Shown: positions 18,824-27,226 of the stretch, one piece after another
Layout of the letters: each line of letters begins with the position of its first letter
How positions within the stretch are numbered: position 1 is the stretch's first letter
Position numbers and translations under genes: made by a program
Notes under the pieces: model-generated
The model's database searches: none
What the model saw: the letters and a program-made list of their open reading frames with translations, nothing else
Told to the model about the DNA's origin: nothing
Assembly: GCF_013386115.1 (NCBI RefSeq)
Contig: NZ_JACAOR010000006.1
Span: forward strand, 124,001-188,000
Direction of reading: 5' to 3'
Length of the DNA: 64,000 nucleotides
DNA from: Pseudomonas gingeri
Lineage (GTDB): Bacteria; Pseudomonadota; Gammaproteobacteria; Pseudomonadales; Pseudomonadaceae

Positions 18824-19181
18824 GGCCAGGGGCTTCACCCTGATCGAGCTGCTGGTGGTGATGGCGATCATCGCCACGCTGATGACCCTGGTCATGCCGC
18901 AGTATTTTCGCCAGCACACCAAGGCCCAGGAAACCGTGTTGCGCCACAACCTGGTGTCGATCCGCCAGGCGCTCGATCACTACCGCGAAGACAAGGGCAG
19001 CAACCCCGAATCCCTGGAAGACCTGGTCAACGACCGCTACCTGCGCGAGATCCCCCGCGACCCGATCACCGGGCGGCGCGATACCTGGCGCTTGCAGAGC
19101 GGCGAGGACAGCGGTTTCGGCGATGTGCACAGCGGCGCACCCGGGCAAGCAGTGGATGGAACGGACTATGGCTCCTGGTAA
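18798..19181 (+). CDS. Type II secretion pseudopilin (second, GspG-like)
   Basis: 127 aa. Leader MGLRTINGKARG, then FTLIELLVVMAIIATLMTL (cleavage after Gly12, Glu at +5), then a short globular domain. The segments YLREIPRDPITGRRDTW and DVHSGAPG follow the GspG pattern, including the C-terminal loop that binds calcium in GspG. It overlaps the first pseudopilin by 26 bp and the third by about 14 bp, so the three are one transcription unit. Confidence 0.85.
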   Translation: MGLRTINGKARGFTLIELLVVMAIIATLMTLVMPQYFRQHTKAQETVLRHNLVSIRQALDHYREDKGSNPESLEDLVNDRYLREIPRDPITGRRDTWRLQSGEDSGFGDVHSGAPGQAVDGTDYGSW

Positions 19182-19665
19182 TGGTCGGCATGTACGCGCA
19201 CCGCAGCGCGGCTCGGTGTTCATGGGCCTACTGGTCTCGGTGGCCATCGTCGCCGTGCTGCTGATGGAAGTCGGCGTGCTCTGGTCGACCCAACTGCGCC
19301 GCGAACGCGAGGCGCAGCTGCTCGCCCAGGGCGAGGAAATCCGCCGGGCCATCGGCCTGTATTACGAACAGAAGAACAGGCTGTACCCGAAGACCCTCGA
19401 GGACCTGCTGCTGGACCGCCGCGAACCGACGATCAAGCGCTACCTGCGCCGGGTCTACCCCGATCCCATGAGCGGCAAGGCCGACTGGGGCATCATCGCC
19501 GGTCCCGGGCAAACCATCATGGGCGTGTTCAGCCAGGCGCCGGGACAACCCCTCAAGCAGGGCAACTTTCGCCGCTACCAGGAGAGTTTCACAGGGCAAG
19601 GCAGTTATCAGGGGTGGCAGTTTCTGTACCGGCCTGGACAGAGTAGCTCCTCCAAAAGAACGTAG
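19168..19665 (+). CDS. Atypical pseudopilin-like protein (third)
   Basis: 165 aa from ATG 19168; an in-frame ATG at 19156 would add four residues. A basic leader (APQRG) is followed by SVFMGLLVSVAIVAVLLMEV, a membrane helix with the prepilin shape but without the usual Phe+1 and Glu+5 residues. The C-terminal domain YLRRVYPDPMSGKADW and GIIAGPGQTIMGVFS parallels the first two pseudopilins. Loss of Glu+5 is known in the tip pseudopilin GspK, so this may be the tip or a non-assembling regulator. It is the last gene before the terminator at 19726. Confidence 0.75.
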   Translation: MAPGNGRHVRAPQRGSVFMGLLVSVAIVAVLLMEVGVLWSTQLRREREAQLLAQGEEIRRAIGLYYEQKNRLYPKTLEDLLLDRREPTIKRYLRRVYPDPMSGKADWGIIAGPGQTIMGVFSQAPGQPLKQGNFRRYQESFTGQGSYQGWQFLYRPGQSSSSKRT

Positions 19666-19725
19666 AACCTACGTTGGAGGTGAGCATGTGGGGTGATCAA
19701 GCCAGTCGTTGAGTGAAATACCGAA

Positions 19726-19753
19726 AGCCCGAAACGCTTCGGGTGGTTTTTTC
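19726..19753 (+). terminator. Rho-independent terminator after pseudopilin genes
   Basis: CCCGAA and TTCGGG form a stem around ACGC, followed by TGG and a run of six T. It lies 60 bp after the third pseudopilin stop and about 20 bp before the LPMO start, so LPMO expression needs read-through or its own start. Confidence 0.75.
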
Positions 19754-19775
19754 CAACTTGAACGTGGACTGAACT

Positions 19776-21341
19776 ATGAACAGCTTACATTTCTACGCAC
19801 GATCCATTATCCGCTGCGCCCTGGCGGCGTTGTTGGCGATGCCGGCGCTGGGCTGGAGCCATGGGGCGATCGAATCGCCTGCGACACGCCAGGTACTGTG
19901 CCGCAGCTTCCAGGACTTCAACGGGTCTCCCGAGCAGATGAAGGACGAGGGCTGCCGCAGGGCCAAGACCGAATACCCGGCACAACTGGTCCACGGGATC
20001 ACTCAATGGCATGAGGTCAGCGCGAACATCAAAGGCAGCTACGCGGATCCGGACGGCGGCGATGCCGCCGCCAGGAGAATCGTACCCGACGGCAAGCTCT
20101 GCTCGGCAAACCGCTCGGGGATGGATGTGCTGAACATGGCCATGCCGCAGTGGACCAAGACCAAGGTGACACCCGATGACTCGGGCAAGATCACGGTGCG
20201 CCTGGCCACCACCCAGCCCCATATGCCCAGCTTCATCAGGGTCTACCTCAGCAAGCCCGGCTACGACAGCGCGACCCGTAAACTGGGGTGGGACGACCTG
20301 GAACTGATTCACGCCCAGGAACTGACCGATGTCCGCAAGGATTGGTCCCCCGCGCCCATCATCTCGGACCCCAACACGTTCTTTCTGCTCAAGGTGCAGA
20401 TTCCTCCGGGTCGCACGGGCAATGCCGTGCTCTTCACCCGCTGGCAGCGCCGGGATCCGGAGGGTGAAGGTTTCTACGGCTGCAGCGATATCGCTTTCGA
20501 CGACAAGACCCAACCCTCCCCCTGGATCAAGGAGAAGGTGTTTATCGACGGCAACGGGATCGATCCAAAGGCCGGTGATACCGTGCACTTTCGCGTATTC
20601 GGACATGACCGGGCGGTCAGCGAACTGGTCGACCTGAAACTGCCCATCGACGCCAGCAACCAGAATCCCGCGGTGTGGGGCGCGCAACTGGCGAACCAGT
20701 TGAGCAGCAGCCAGCACCTCATTCGTGTCGGGGTCAAAAAAGATGAAACCATCACCTTCAATCCCACTGACGTCTACGCCAACTACAACTACCTGAGCGA
20801 TGCCAGAAACTCCACGCAGATGTCCATCGACGCCGAAGGCGATGGCGAGAACCCCGGTCCGGTGGATGAACGCCCCCCCGTGGCGGTGATCGAGGGGGCG
20901 ACCCAGATCAAGGCCGGTGAACGGTTCACCCTGGACGGCCGCAAATCCATTTCCTACAACAGCACGCCACTGCGCTATGTCTGGGCATTCGTGGGTGGGC
21001 CGGGCTGGACCTATGGCTCCAACACCGAACCCACTTTCACCATTACCACGCCGGCCAGTGACAAGGTCTCGAGCGCGAAGCTGTTGCTCAACGTCTACGA
21101 TGAAGCCAACAAGAAACGCCATGAAGCCGAAGTGACCCTGACCGCGACCCCGGCATCGGGCGGCGGCGATGCACCACCCTACGTGGAGGGTACGGACTAC
21201 AAGGCAGGCGATGTCGTGAGCAACGCCGGCAGTACGTACAAGTGCAAACCCTGGCCCTATACCGCCTGGTGCAAGGGCGCGGCCTGGGCCTATGCCCCCG
21301 GCACCGGCGTCCATTGGCAGGAAGCCTGGGAAAAGCTCTAG
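19776..21341 (+). CDS. Secreted lytic polysaccharide monooxygenase (AA10) with carbohydrate-binding domain
   Basis: 521 aa. The signal peptide ends ALGWS and the mature protein starts with His29 (HGAIESPATR), the N-terminal copper-binding histidine of the histidine brace. The AA10 domain runs to about residue 200 (with CRSFQ and WHEVSANIKG). A middle region follows, then a PKD-like domain (about 370-455, RPPVAVIEGATQ to VTLTATP). The C-terminal CBM5/12-type domain (about 468-521) has many Trp/Tyr (YKAGDVVSNAGSTYKC, HWQEAWEKL). AA10 enzymes cut chitin or cellulose oxidatively. Its location inside a type II secretion cluster makes it the likely cargo. Confidence 0.9.
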   Translation: MNSLHFYARSIIRCALAALLAMPALGWSHGAIESPATRQVLCRSFQDFNGSPEQMKDEGCRRAKTEYPAQLVHGITQWHEVSANIKGSYADPDGGDAAARRIVPDGKLCSANRSGMDVLNMAMPQWTKTKVTPDDSGKITVRLATTQPHMPSFIRVYLSKPGYDSATRKLGWDDLELIHAQELTDVRKDWSPAPIISDPNTFFLLKVQIPPGRTGNAVLFTRWQRRDPEGEGFYGCSDIAFDDKTQPSPWIKEKVFIDGNGIDPKAGDTVHFRVFGHDRAVSELVDLKLPIDASNQNPAVWGAQLANQLSSSQHLIRVGVKKDETITFNPTDVYANYNYLSDARNSTQMSIDAEGDGENPGPVDERPPVAVIEGATQIKAGERFTLDGRKSISYNSTPLRYVWAFVGGPGWTYGSNTEPTFTITTPASDKVSSAKLLLNVYDEANKKRHEAEVTLTATPASGGGDAPPYVEGTDYKAGDVVSNAGSTYKCKPWPYTAWCKGAAWAYAPGTGVHWQEAWEKL

Positions 21342-21617
21342 CAATGGGTGAGGCCCCGTGACGCCGTACTTCATGTACGGCGTCATCCCTGCGCTGTATT
21401 CATTTTTATATTTCCCGACAACAAGGGCTCTCTTTTTAATAATAAAGAGATATAACCCCCAGTCCCTTGCCGCCGGGGGTATTGAACTAGAGTTACAGTC
21501 AGTCATTCACCCATGAGACATGTTCAACGTGTACCTGCCGGTGGTGCCCACCTGATGTAGGGCCGGAATAGGTTATGAAGTAACCGCGTTCCCTGCCTCA
21601 TCAGCCGAGCGGCCCCC
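21342..21617. other. Gap between LPMO and gspG with hairpins
   Basis: 276 bp. GACGCCGTAC and GTACGGCGTC form a perfect 10-bp stem at about 21360-21384 with no clear T-run. A second stem ACCCCC/GGGGGT spans about 21456-21480 in an AT-rich stretch. They probably end the LPMO transcript. The remainder should hold the gspG promoter, but I see no clear boxes. Confidence 0.5.
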
Positions 21618-22058
21618 ATGAACGGTCCATCGTCACGCCCGCGCCTCGCACAGCCCTCATTCGGCTTCACCCTGCTCGAACTGCTGGTGGTCCTGCTGAT
21701 CATCGCCCTGCTCGCCGGCTATGTCGGGCCGAAGATGTTCGACCGCCTGGAGCTGGCAAAAGTCCAGACCGCCAAGGGCCAGATGAAATCCCTGGCCGAT
21801 GCCCTGCAGCAGTACCGCCTGGACAACGGCCATTACCCCAGCGAGGCCCAGGGCCTCAACGTGCTGGTCGAACGGCCGGCCAGCGAACCCGGCTGGCACG
21901 GGCCGTACCTGTCCAAGGGCGTGCCGCCCGATCCCTGGAACAATCCCTACCTCTTCAAGAACCCCGGCACCGGCCATGAAGTCGAGATCATCTCCCTGGG
22001 CCGCGATGGCAAGGCCGCGGGCGACGGGACCAACGCCGACATCGTGTTTGGCTTCTGA
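21618..22058 (+). CDS. gspG: Major pseudopilin GspG
   Basis: 146 aa. A 16-residue leader ends at Gly16 before FTLLELLVVLLIIALLAG (Glu at +5). The C-terminal domain shows the GspG signature: DNGHYPSEAQGLNVLV, then YLSKGVPPDPWNNPY, then ISLGRDGKAAGDGTNADI, the calcium-binding end. It is the main building block of the type II secretion pseudopilus. It starts a long same-strand run (lytic transglycosylase, gspF, gspE and platform genes, secretin) with gaps of at most about 30 bp. Confidence 0.93.
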   Translation: MNGPSSRPRLAQPSFGFTLLELLVVLLIIALLAGYVGPKMFDRLELAKVQTAKGQMKSLADALQQYRLDNGHYPSEAQGLNVLVERPASEPGWHGPYLSKGVPPDPWNNPYLFKNPGTGHEVEIISLGRDGKAAGDGTNADIVFGF

Positions 22059-22076
22059 GCCAGGAGTCCCCCGCCC

Positions 22077-22571
22077 ATGCGCCACTCATTCGAACTGCTG
22101 ATCGCCCTGGGCGCGCTGCTGATGGCCGGGACCGGCGCGGCCAACTGTTTCCAGGACGCCGGCGAGCGCTATCACATCGATCCGCTGCTGCTCTACGCCA
22201 TTGCCCAGGTCGAGTCCGGGCTCGATCCGCGGGCACGCAACACCAACCGCGACGGCAGCCGTGATATCGGCCTGATGCAGATCAACAGCCGCCACCTGGA
22301 GCGCCTCGCCGCCTTCGGGATCGCCGAGCAGAACCTGCTCGACGAGCCCTGCACCAGTGTCATGGCCGGCGCCTGGATTCTCGCCCAGTTCGTCCAGCAA
22401 CTGGGCTACGGCTGGCAGGCCGTGGGCGCCTACAACGCCGGTGCCCGCGTCGAGCGCGACGCCAACCGCAGCCGCTACGCCCGCCGGGTGTGGGGCTACT
22501 ACGCCAGCCTGCTGGAGTTGCGCCAACGCAGCGCGGGCACGCTCGCCGCGCGCAACGGTGGGCGACCATGA
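22077..22571 (+). CDS. Periplasmic lytic transglycosylase (IagB/SLT type)
   Basis: 164 aa. The signal peptide is MRHSFELLIALGALLMAGTGAA. The SLT domain has the catalytic Glu in AQVESGLDP, the DIGLMQIN motif and the closing AVGAYNAG. Such small enzymes open peptidoglycan locally for type III secretion, conjugation or pilus machines (IagB, IpgF, PilT families). Its stop overlaps the gspF start (ATGA), so it is an integral part of this secretion operon, where it presumably makes room for the pseudopilus or secretin. Confidence 0.9.
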   Translation: MRHSFELLIALGALLMAGTGAANCFQDAGERYHIDPLLLYAIAQVESGLDPRARNTNRDGSRDIGLMQINSRHLERLAAFGIAEQNLLDEPCTSVMAGAWILAQFVQQLGYGWQAVGAYNAGARVERDANRSRYARRVWGYYASLLELRQRSAGTLAARNGGRP

Positions 22572-23746
22572 GGGAGTTCGATGCCCGCGTCATCCGCCAG
22601 GGCCAGCTACGCAACCTGCGCCTGCAGGCCGCCGACCTCGACGATGCCCGCCGCCAGTTGCAGGACGCCCAGGTGGTCTCGCTGCGCCAGCGTGCCTCGT
22701 TCAAATGGCCGGGACGCGGTGCGCGTTTCGCCCTGGGCCTGTTTATCCAGGAACTGGTGGTGCTGCTCGATGCCGGGCTGGTGCTGGTGGAGTCGGTGGA
22801 AACCCTGCGCGACAAGGCCGCGCCGGGGATCAACCGGCAAGTGCTGAGCGAATTGCTGGAGTCGATGTACCAGGGCAACGCCTTTTCCCGGGCCATGCAG
22901 GCCAAGCCGGCGATCTTTCCCAACCTGCTGGTGGCCACCGCCGCTTCTTCCGAACACAGCGGCCAGTTGTCGGTGGCGCTGCGTCGCTACCATCACTTCG
23001 AAGCCCATCTGGAAACCGTGAAGAAGCGCGTCAGCAGCGCGCTGATGTATCCCCTGGTGGTGCTCGGCGTGGGCGCGGTGATCCTGCTGTTCCTGTTGTT
23101 CTTCGTGATCCCGCGCTTCGCCTCGGTGTTCGACGCGATGAGCGACCTGCCGGCGACCGCGCGGTTCATGGTCTGGTGGGGCGAACTGGTGGAGCAACAG
23201 GGCGGCCTGCTGATGGGCGGCCTGGCGGCGGTGATCGCCGCCCTGGTGCTGCTGGCGCGAACCGCGACGGTCAAGCGTCACCTGGCCGCCCTGCTGTGGA
23301 AAATCCCCAGCCTCGGTGCCCAGCGCACGCTGTTTATCCTCGCGCGCTTCTACCGCACCGCCGGCATGCTGCTGATGGGCGGGATGCCAGCGGTGTCGGC
23401 CCTGGAAATGGCCGGGGCGCTGCTGCCGGCCGAGCGCCAGGGCGACCTGCACCGCAGCCTGGGCGATATCCGCGCCGGCCAGCCGCTGTCCACCACCCTC
23501 GCCCGCCACCGGCTCACCACCCCGGTCGCCGAGCGCCTGTTGCGCGTCGGCGAGCAGAGCGGCGAACTGGCGTCCATGTGCGAGCGTATCGCGCAGTTCC
23601 ACGACGAAGCGCTGGAGCGCGCCATCGAGCTGTTCAGCAAGGTCTTCGAGCCGCTGCTGATGCTGGTGGTCGGCGGGCTGATCGGGCTGATCGTGTTCCT
23701 GCTGTACATGCCGATCTTCGAACTGGCCGGTTCCATCCAGGGGTAG
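22568..23746 (+). CDS. gspF: Type II secretion inner-membrane platform protein GspF
   Basis: 392 aa, the usual size. Two repeated cytoplasmic GspF domains (about 70-190 and 270-390) surround the membrane segments (MYPLVVLGVGAVILLFLLFFVI at about 165-186, GLLMGGLAAVIAALVLLA at about 217-234, and LLMLVVGGLIGLIVFLLYMP near the C-terminus). The motifs RVGEQSGEL and LFSKVFEPLLML are typical. The ATG at 22568 overlaps the transglycosylase stop. The stop lies 4 bp before gspE. Confidence 0.93.
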   Translation: MREFDARVIRQGQLRNLRLQAADLDDARRQLQDAQVVSLRQRASFKWPGRGARFALGLFIQELVVLLDAGLVLVESVETLRDKAAPGINRQVLSELLESMYQGNAFSRAMQAKPAIFPNLLVATAASSEHSGQLSVALRRYHHFEAHLETVKKRVSSALMYPLVVLGVGAVILLFLLFFVIPRFASVFDAMSDLPATARFMVWWGELVEQQGGLLMGGLAAVIAALVLLARTATVKRHLAALLWKIPSLGAQRTLFILARFYRTAGMLLMGGMPAVSALEMAGALLPAERQGDLHRSLGDIRAGQPLSTTLARHRLTTPVAERLLRVGEQSGELASMCERIAQFHDEALERAIELFSKVFEPLLMLVVGGLIGLIVFLLYMPIFELAGSIQG

Positions 23747-23750
23747 CACG

Positions 23751-25385
23751 ATGGACACACTCAGGCAGCAATGGCAGCAGCAGGCACGACAGGACAACAT
23801 CCCGTTGGCGGAGTACCTGCAACAGGTGCTGGAGGACACGCCGGAACACCTCGCCGACGTCGCCGCGCTCCTGGGCCTGACGCCACTCACCGAGGCCCAG
23901 GTCGAGGGTCACGAGCGCTTCGACACCCTGACCCTGCCCCAGGCGCTGAACCGCCGGACCCTGCCGGTGGAGATCGCCGGCCAGGCCTACCTGGTGCTCG
24001 GCGCGCCCTTCTCCCTGAGCGGTCGCCAGTGGCTGCAGGCCCATGCCGAACTGGCGCCGATGGCCCTGGCGATGAGTCTGCCGGGGGTCGTCGAGGCGCA
24101 ACTGAAAAAGGCCGAGGCCAGCCAGCGAGTGATGGACCCGTTCGCCCGTGACGACGAAGACGCGCGGGTGGCCGAGGCGGTCCAGGAAATATCCCTGAGC
24201 AGCATCGCCCGCGACGACAATCCGGTGGTGCGACTGGTCAACTCGATGCTCTTCGATGCCCTGCAGAGCCGGGCCAGCGATATCCACGTCGAGAGCACCC
24301 CCGAAGGCCTGGTGATCAAGTACCGGATCGACGGCGTGCTGCAACAGATCGGCCAGAGCGCCGGGCTCGACACCGCCGAGCAGGCGCTGTCACGGCTCAA
24401 GGTGCTTTCGGGCCTGGATATCGGCGAGCGCCGGGTGCCCCAGGACGGTCGCTTCAAGGCGCGCATCCAGCAGCGCGACGTCGACTTCCGGGTCTCGATC
24501 ATGCCCAGCATCCACGGCGAGGATGCGGTGCTGCGGGTGCTGGACAAATCCCAGCGCGGCGAGTCCCTGAGCCTCGACAGCCTGGGCCTGGACGCGGACG
24601 CGATCGGCCTCATCCGCCTGCTGGCCAGCGAGCCCTACGGCATGCTGCTGGTCACCGGTCCCACCGGCAGCGGCAAGTCGACGACGCTGTATGCCGCCCT
24701 GTCGGAGACCAATACCGGCGAGAAGAAAATCATCACCATCGAAGACCCGGTGGAGTACGAGTTGCCCGGCGTGTTGCAGATCCCGGTGAACGACAAGAAG
24801 GGCCTGACCTTCGCCCGCGGCCTGCGCTCGATCCTGCGGCACGACCCGGACACCATCCTGGTGGGCGAGATCCGCGACGGCGAAACCGCCGGGATCGCCG
24901 TGCAGGCCGCCCTGACCGGCCACCTGGTGCTGTCCTCGGTGCACGCCAACAGCGCGTTCAGCGTGCTGGAACGCTTCAACTACCTGAAGGTGGAGCCGGC
25001 CAGCTTTGTCGAGGCGCTCAACGGCGTGGTCGCGCAGCGGCTATTGCGACGGGTTTGCAGCGAATGCGCCGAGGCCACCGAGCCCGACGCGCAACTGCTG
25101 CAACTGGCGCACCTGCCGGCCGATGCGCCCGGCAGCCACTACCGGCTCGGCCGGGGTTGCGAGGCCTGCCGCCATACCGGCTATCGCGGCCGGCTGGCGC
25201 TGGCGGAGGTGCTGACCGTCACCGACGCGCTCAAGGAAGGCCTGCTGCAACGCCGCTCGGCCGCCGCCCTGCGGGAACTGGCACGGGAGTCGGGCCACCG
25301 CTTCATGCGCGATATCGCGCTGGCGAGCGCCGCCGCCGGACACACCACCTTGCAGGAGGTGCACCGTGTCCTCTCCCTTTATTGA
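23751..25385 (+). CDS. gspE: Type II secretion assembly ATPase GspE
   Basis: 544 aa. An N-terminal domain of about 140 residues (T2SSE_N-like) precedes the ATPase: DIHVES (177-182), Walker A GPTGSGKS (303-310), Asp box IITIEDPVEYE, Walker B ILVGEIRD (369-376), and His box LSSVHANSA. The zinc tetracysteine is present as C436, C439, C470 and C473 (CSEC, CEAC). This ATPase powers pseudopilus assembly. Its end overlaps the next gene by 20 bp. Confidence 0.94.
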   Translation: MDTLRQQWQQQARQDNIPLAEYLQQVLEDTPEHLADVAALLGLTPLTEAQVEGHERFDTLTLPQALNRRTLPVEIAGQAYLVLGAPFSLSGRQWLQAHAELAPMALAMSLPGVVEAQLKKAEASQRVMDPFARDDEDARVAEAVQEISLSSIARDDNPVVRLVNSMLFDALQSRASDIHVESTPEGLVIKYRIDGVLQQIGQSAGLDTAEQALSRLKVLSGLDIGERRVPQDGRFKARIQQRDVDFRVSIMPSIHGEDAVLRVLDKSQRGESLSLDSLGLDADAIGLIRLLASEPYGMLLVTGPTGSGKSTTLYAALSETNTGEKKIITIEDPVEYELPGVLQIPVNDKKGLTFARGLRSILRHDPDTILVGEIRDGETAGIAVQAALTGHLVLSSVHANSAFSVLERFNYLKVEPASFVEALNGVVAQRLLRRVCSECAEATEPDAQLLQLAHLPADAPGSHYRLGRGCEACRHTGYRGRLALAEVLTVTDALKEGLLQRRSAAALRELARESGHRFMRDIALASAAAGHTTLQEVHRVLSLY

Positions 25386-26112
25386 TCACGTGGTGCTGCT
25401 GGCCCAGGACGAAGTCCGCTGGGCCGCACGGCCGCGCTGGCCCGCCGGCCCTCCCTGGCAGGACCACGAACGGGGGGATCCGCTGGCGGCCTGTGCCGCG
25501 CTGCTGGAGCGGGCACCTCATGGTCGCGTGAGCTACCTGGAGCGGGCCACCCTGCTGCTGGGCTTTCCCCATGTGCATTACCGGGTCCTGCCCTGGCAGG
25601 AAGGCCTCTACAGCCCGCTCGACTGGCAAGGCTTCGCCATGGCGCTGTTCAGCCAGCACAACGATCTCGACCCCGCCCAATGGCAGGTTTCGATCGATCC
25701 CGCGCCGTTCGGCCGCGTGCGCCTGGCGGCGGCGGTCAACACGGAACTGATGGAATCCCTCAAGGCCCTGTTCCAGGCCCGCCACCTGCCCATCAGGCGT
25801 TGCGCGCCGCTGCTGATCGATGCCCTGCAACGCCATTGGCCCGGGTTGCCCGAGGACTACCGCTTCGCCGTTCGCGAACCCGGCGCCCTCAGTTGCGTAT
25901 TCGCCCACCAGGGTTGGCCGGCGCAGGTCTGCGTCCTGCCGCTGAACCCGCAAACGCCCTTGTCCGATGCCTTGCTGATGGCCGATGTGCTGTGCGACGA
26001 ACAGGAACAGCAGACCCTGGTGGTGGCCGTCGAGTCGGCCTTCGAACCGTCGACGACAATGCCCTGGCGCTGGCTGGGACCGCTGCATCCCTGGCTGGCG
26101 GAGCAGGCCTGA
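25366..26112 (+). CDS. Unrecognised platform gene, GspL/PilM-like by position
   Basis: 248 aa from a GTG at 25366 with a perfect AGGAGGT 5 bp upstream; it begins inside the end of gspE. It has no signal peptide or membrane segment. It contains LERATLLLGFPHVHYRVLPW and alternating strands and helices compatible with part of the actin-like fold of GspL/PilM, but no clear nucleotide-binding motif. Its place (after gspE and before a single-pass protein) is where the cytoplasmic part of GspL or PilM is expected. The function is inferred from context only. Confidence 0.72.
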   Translation: MSSPFIDHVVLLAQDEVRWAARPRWPAGPPWQDHERGDPLAACAALLERAPHGRVSYLERATLLLGFPHVHYRVLPWQEGLYSPLDWQGFAMALFSQHNDLDPAQWQVSIDPAPFGRVRLAAAVNTELMESLKALFQARHLPIRRCAPLLIDALQRHWPGLPEDYRFAVREPGALSCVFAHQGWPAQVCVLPLNPQTPLSDALLMADVLCDEQEQQTLVVAVESAFEPSTTMPWRWLGPLHPWLAEQA

Positions 26113-26654
26113 TGAACTCGAACCTGATTCGGCGCTGGCGGCGCCCGCGGGCGCCGCTGATCGACCTGCGCGGAGAACGCGCCAATCTCTGGCTGGTGCT
26201 CCTGCTGGGCGCGGTCGCCCTCGCCCTGTGGCTGCTGCTGTGGTCGGACTGGCAGGCCCTGCAGGTCCGCGAAGCCGAGGCGGAGCAGGTTGAACGGCAA
26301 TTCACCGCCCTGGCGATCCAGCAGGAACAGTTGATGCAGGCCTCCCTGCGCACCTCGCCCCTGCAGAAAAAACAGCTGGAAACCTTCGCCCGCCAGAACG
26401 CCACGCCCTTCGCCCTGCTCGATGCCCTCGGCCAGGCCTGGTCACCGGACGTCGCGCTGTTGCGCCTGGAGGTCAACACCGCGGCCCGGGAGCTCAGCCT
26501 GGACCTGGAGAGTCAGCGCCTGGAAGGCAGCCTGCGCTTTATCGAGAAACTCAAGACCGACACCGGCCTCACCGTCAGCCTGCAACAGAGCGCGCGTAAT
26601 ACCCGCGATCCGATGCTGCCGATGAGCGTCAAATTCAAACTCAGTGCCCCATAG
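26112..26654 (+). CDS. Single-pass platform protein, PilN/GspL-C-like
   Basis: 180 aa. A basic N-terminus (RRWRRPRAPLIDLR) is followed by one membrane helix LWLVLLLGAVALALWLLLW (about 26-44), a coiled coil rich in Glu/Gln (to about 85) and a ferredoxin-like domain (LLRLEVNTAARELSLDLE to the end). This is the PilN or C-terminal GspL plan. The ATG overlaps the previous stop by one base (TGATG). Together with the preceding gene it looks like GspL split into two chains. Confidence 0.78.
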   Translation: MNSNLIRRWRRPRAPLIDLRGERANLWLVLLLGAVALALWLLLWSDWQALQVREAEAEQVERQFTALAIQQEQLMQASLRTSPLQKKQLETFARQNATPFALLDALGQAWSPDVALLRLEVNTAARELSLDLESQRLEGSLRFIEKLKTDTGLTVSLQQSARNTRDPMLPMSVKFKLSAP

Positions 26655-26668
26655 GGAGCGGACAGGCC

Positions 26669-27226
26669 ATGAAGCCGATGATCCGCCAATGGCCCGACGC
26701 CGCCCAACTCCAGGCGCGGCTGCGCTGGTCCCTGGCCCAGGTGCAACGCCTCCTCGGCTTCTGGGGCGGCTTGGCGCTGCTGCTGATCGTTGCCGCCCTG
26801 GTGATTCGCCAGGGCCTGGTCGTCCCCGGCCTGGAAGACAGCGCCCTGCGTCTGCGCGAGGCCCGGGCGGGTATCGCCGAAGGCCCGCTGGACCTGCATG
26901 CCGCCGAGCCGCAGGCGGTCCGCCGCCTGCCCGACACCGACAGCTTCGAGGCACGCCTGGAAAGCCTGTTGACGGTCTTGCAACAAAACGGTTTCGCGGT
27001 CCTGCAAACCGACTTCCAGTACTCGTCCCCGGGGGACGACCAGACCCGGCGCCTGGAGCTGGATATTCCGCTGAGCGGCGCCTATCCGGCCTTGCGCAAG
27101 GCGCTCGATGAAGTGGCGCGACAACCGGCCGTGCGCATAGAAAGCCTGAGCCTGCAACGCAAGGACATCACCACCGCGCAACTGGATATCCGCCTGCGCG
27201 TCAGCCTGCTGGCGGTGCTCAAGTGA
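26669..27226 (+). CDS. Single-pass platform protein, PilO/GspM-like
   Basis: 185 aa. A cytoplasmic start is followed by a membrane helix GFWGGLALLLIVAALVIRQG (about 30-50), a short helical linker, and a periplasmic ferredoxin-like domain ending YPALRKALDEVARQPAVRIE and LDIRLRVSLLAVLK. The layout matches PilO/GspM, partner of PilN/GspL. Its stop overlaps the next start as GTGA. Confidence 0.78.
   Translation: MKPMIRQWPDAAQLQARLRWSLAQVQRLLGFWGGLALLLIVAALVIRQGLVVPGLEDSALRLREARAGIAEGPLDLHAAEPQAVRRLPDTDSFEARLESLLTVLQQNGFAVLQTDFQYSSPGDDQTRRLELDIPLSGAYPALRKALDEVARQPAVRIESLSLQRKDITTAQLDIRLRVSLLAVLK

Noticed and set aside
19709..20014. A 101-codon frame overlapping the LPMO start
   Set aside because: Out of frame with the LPMO, which has a clear signal peptide and histidine brace; no ribosome site for this frame.
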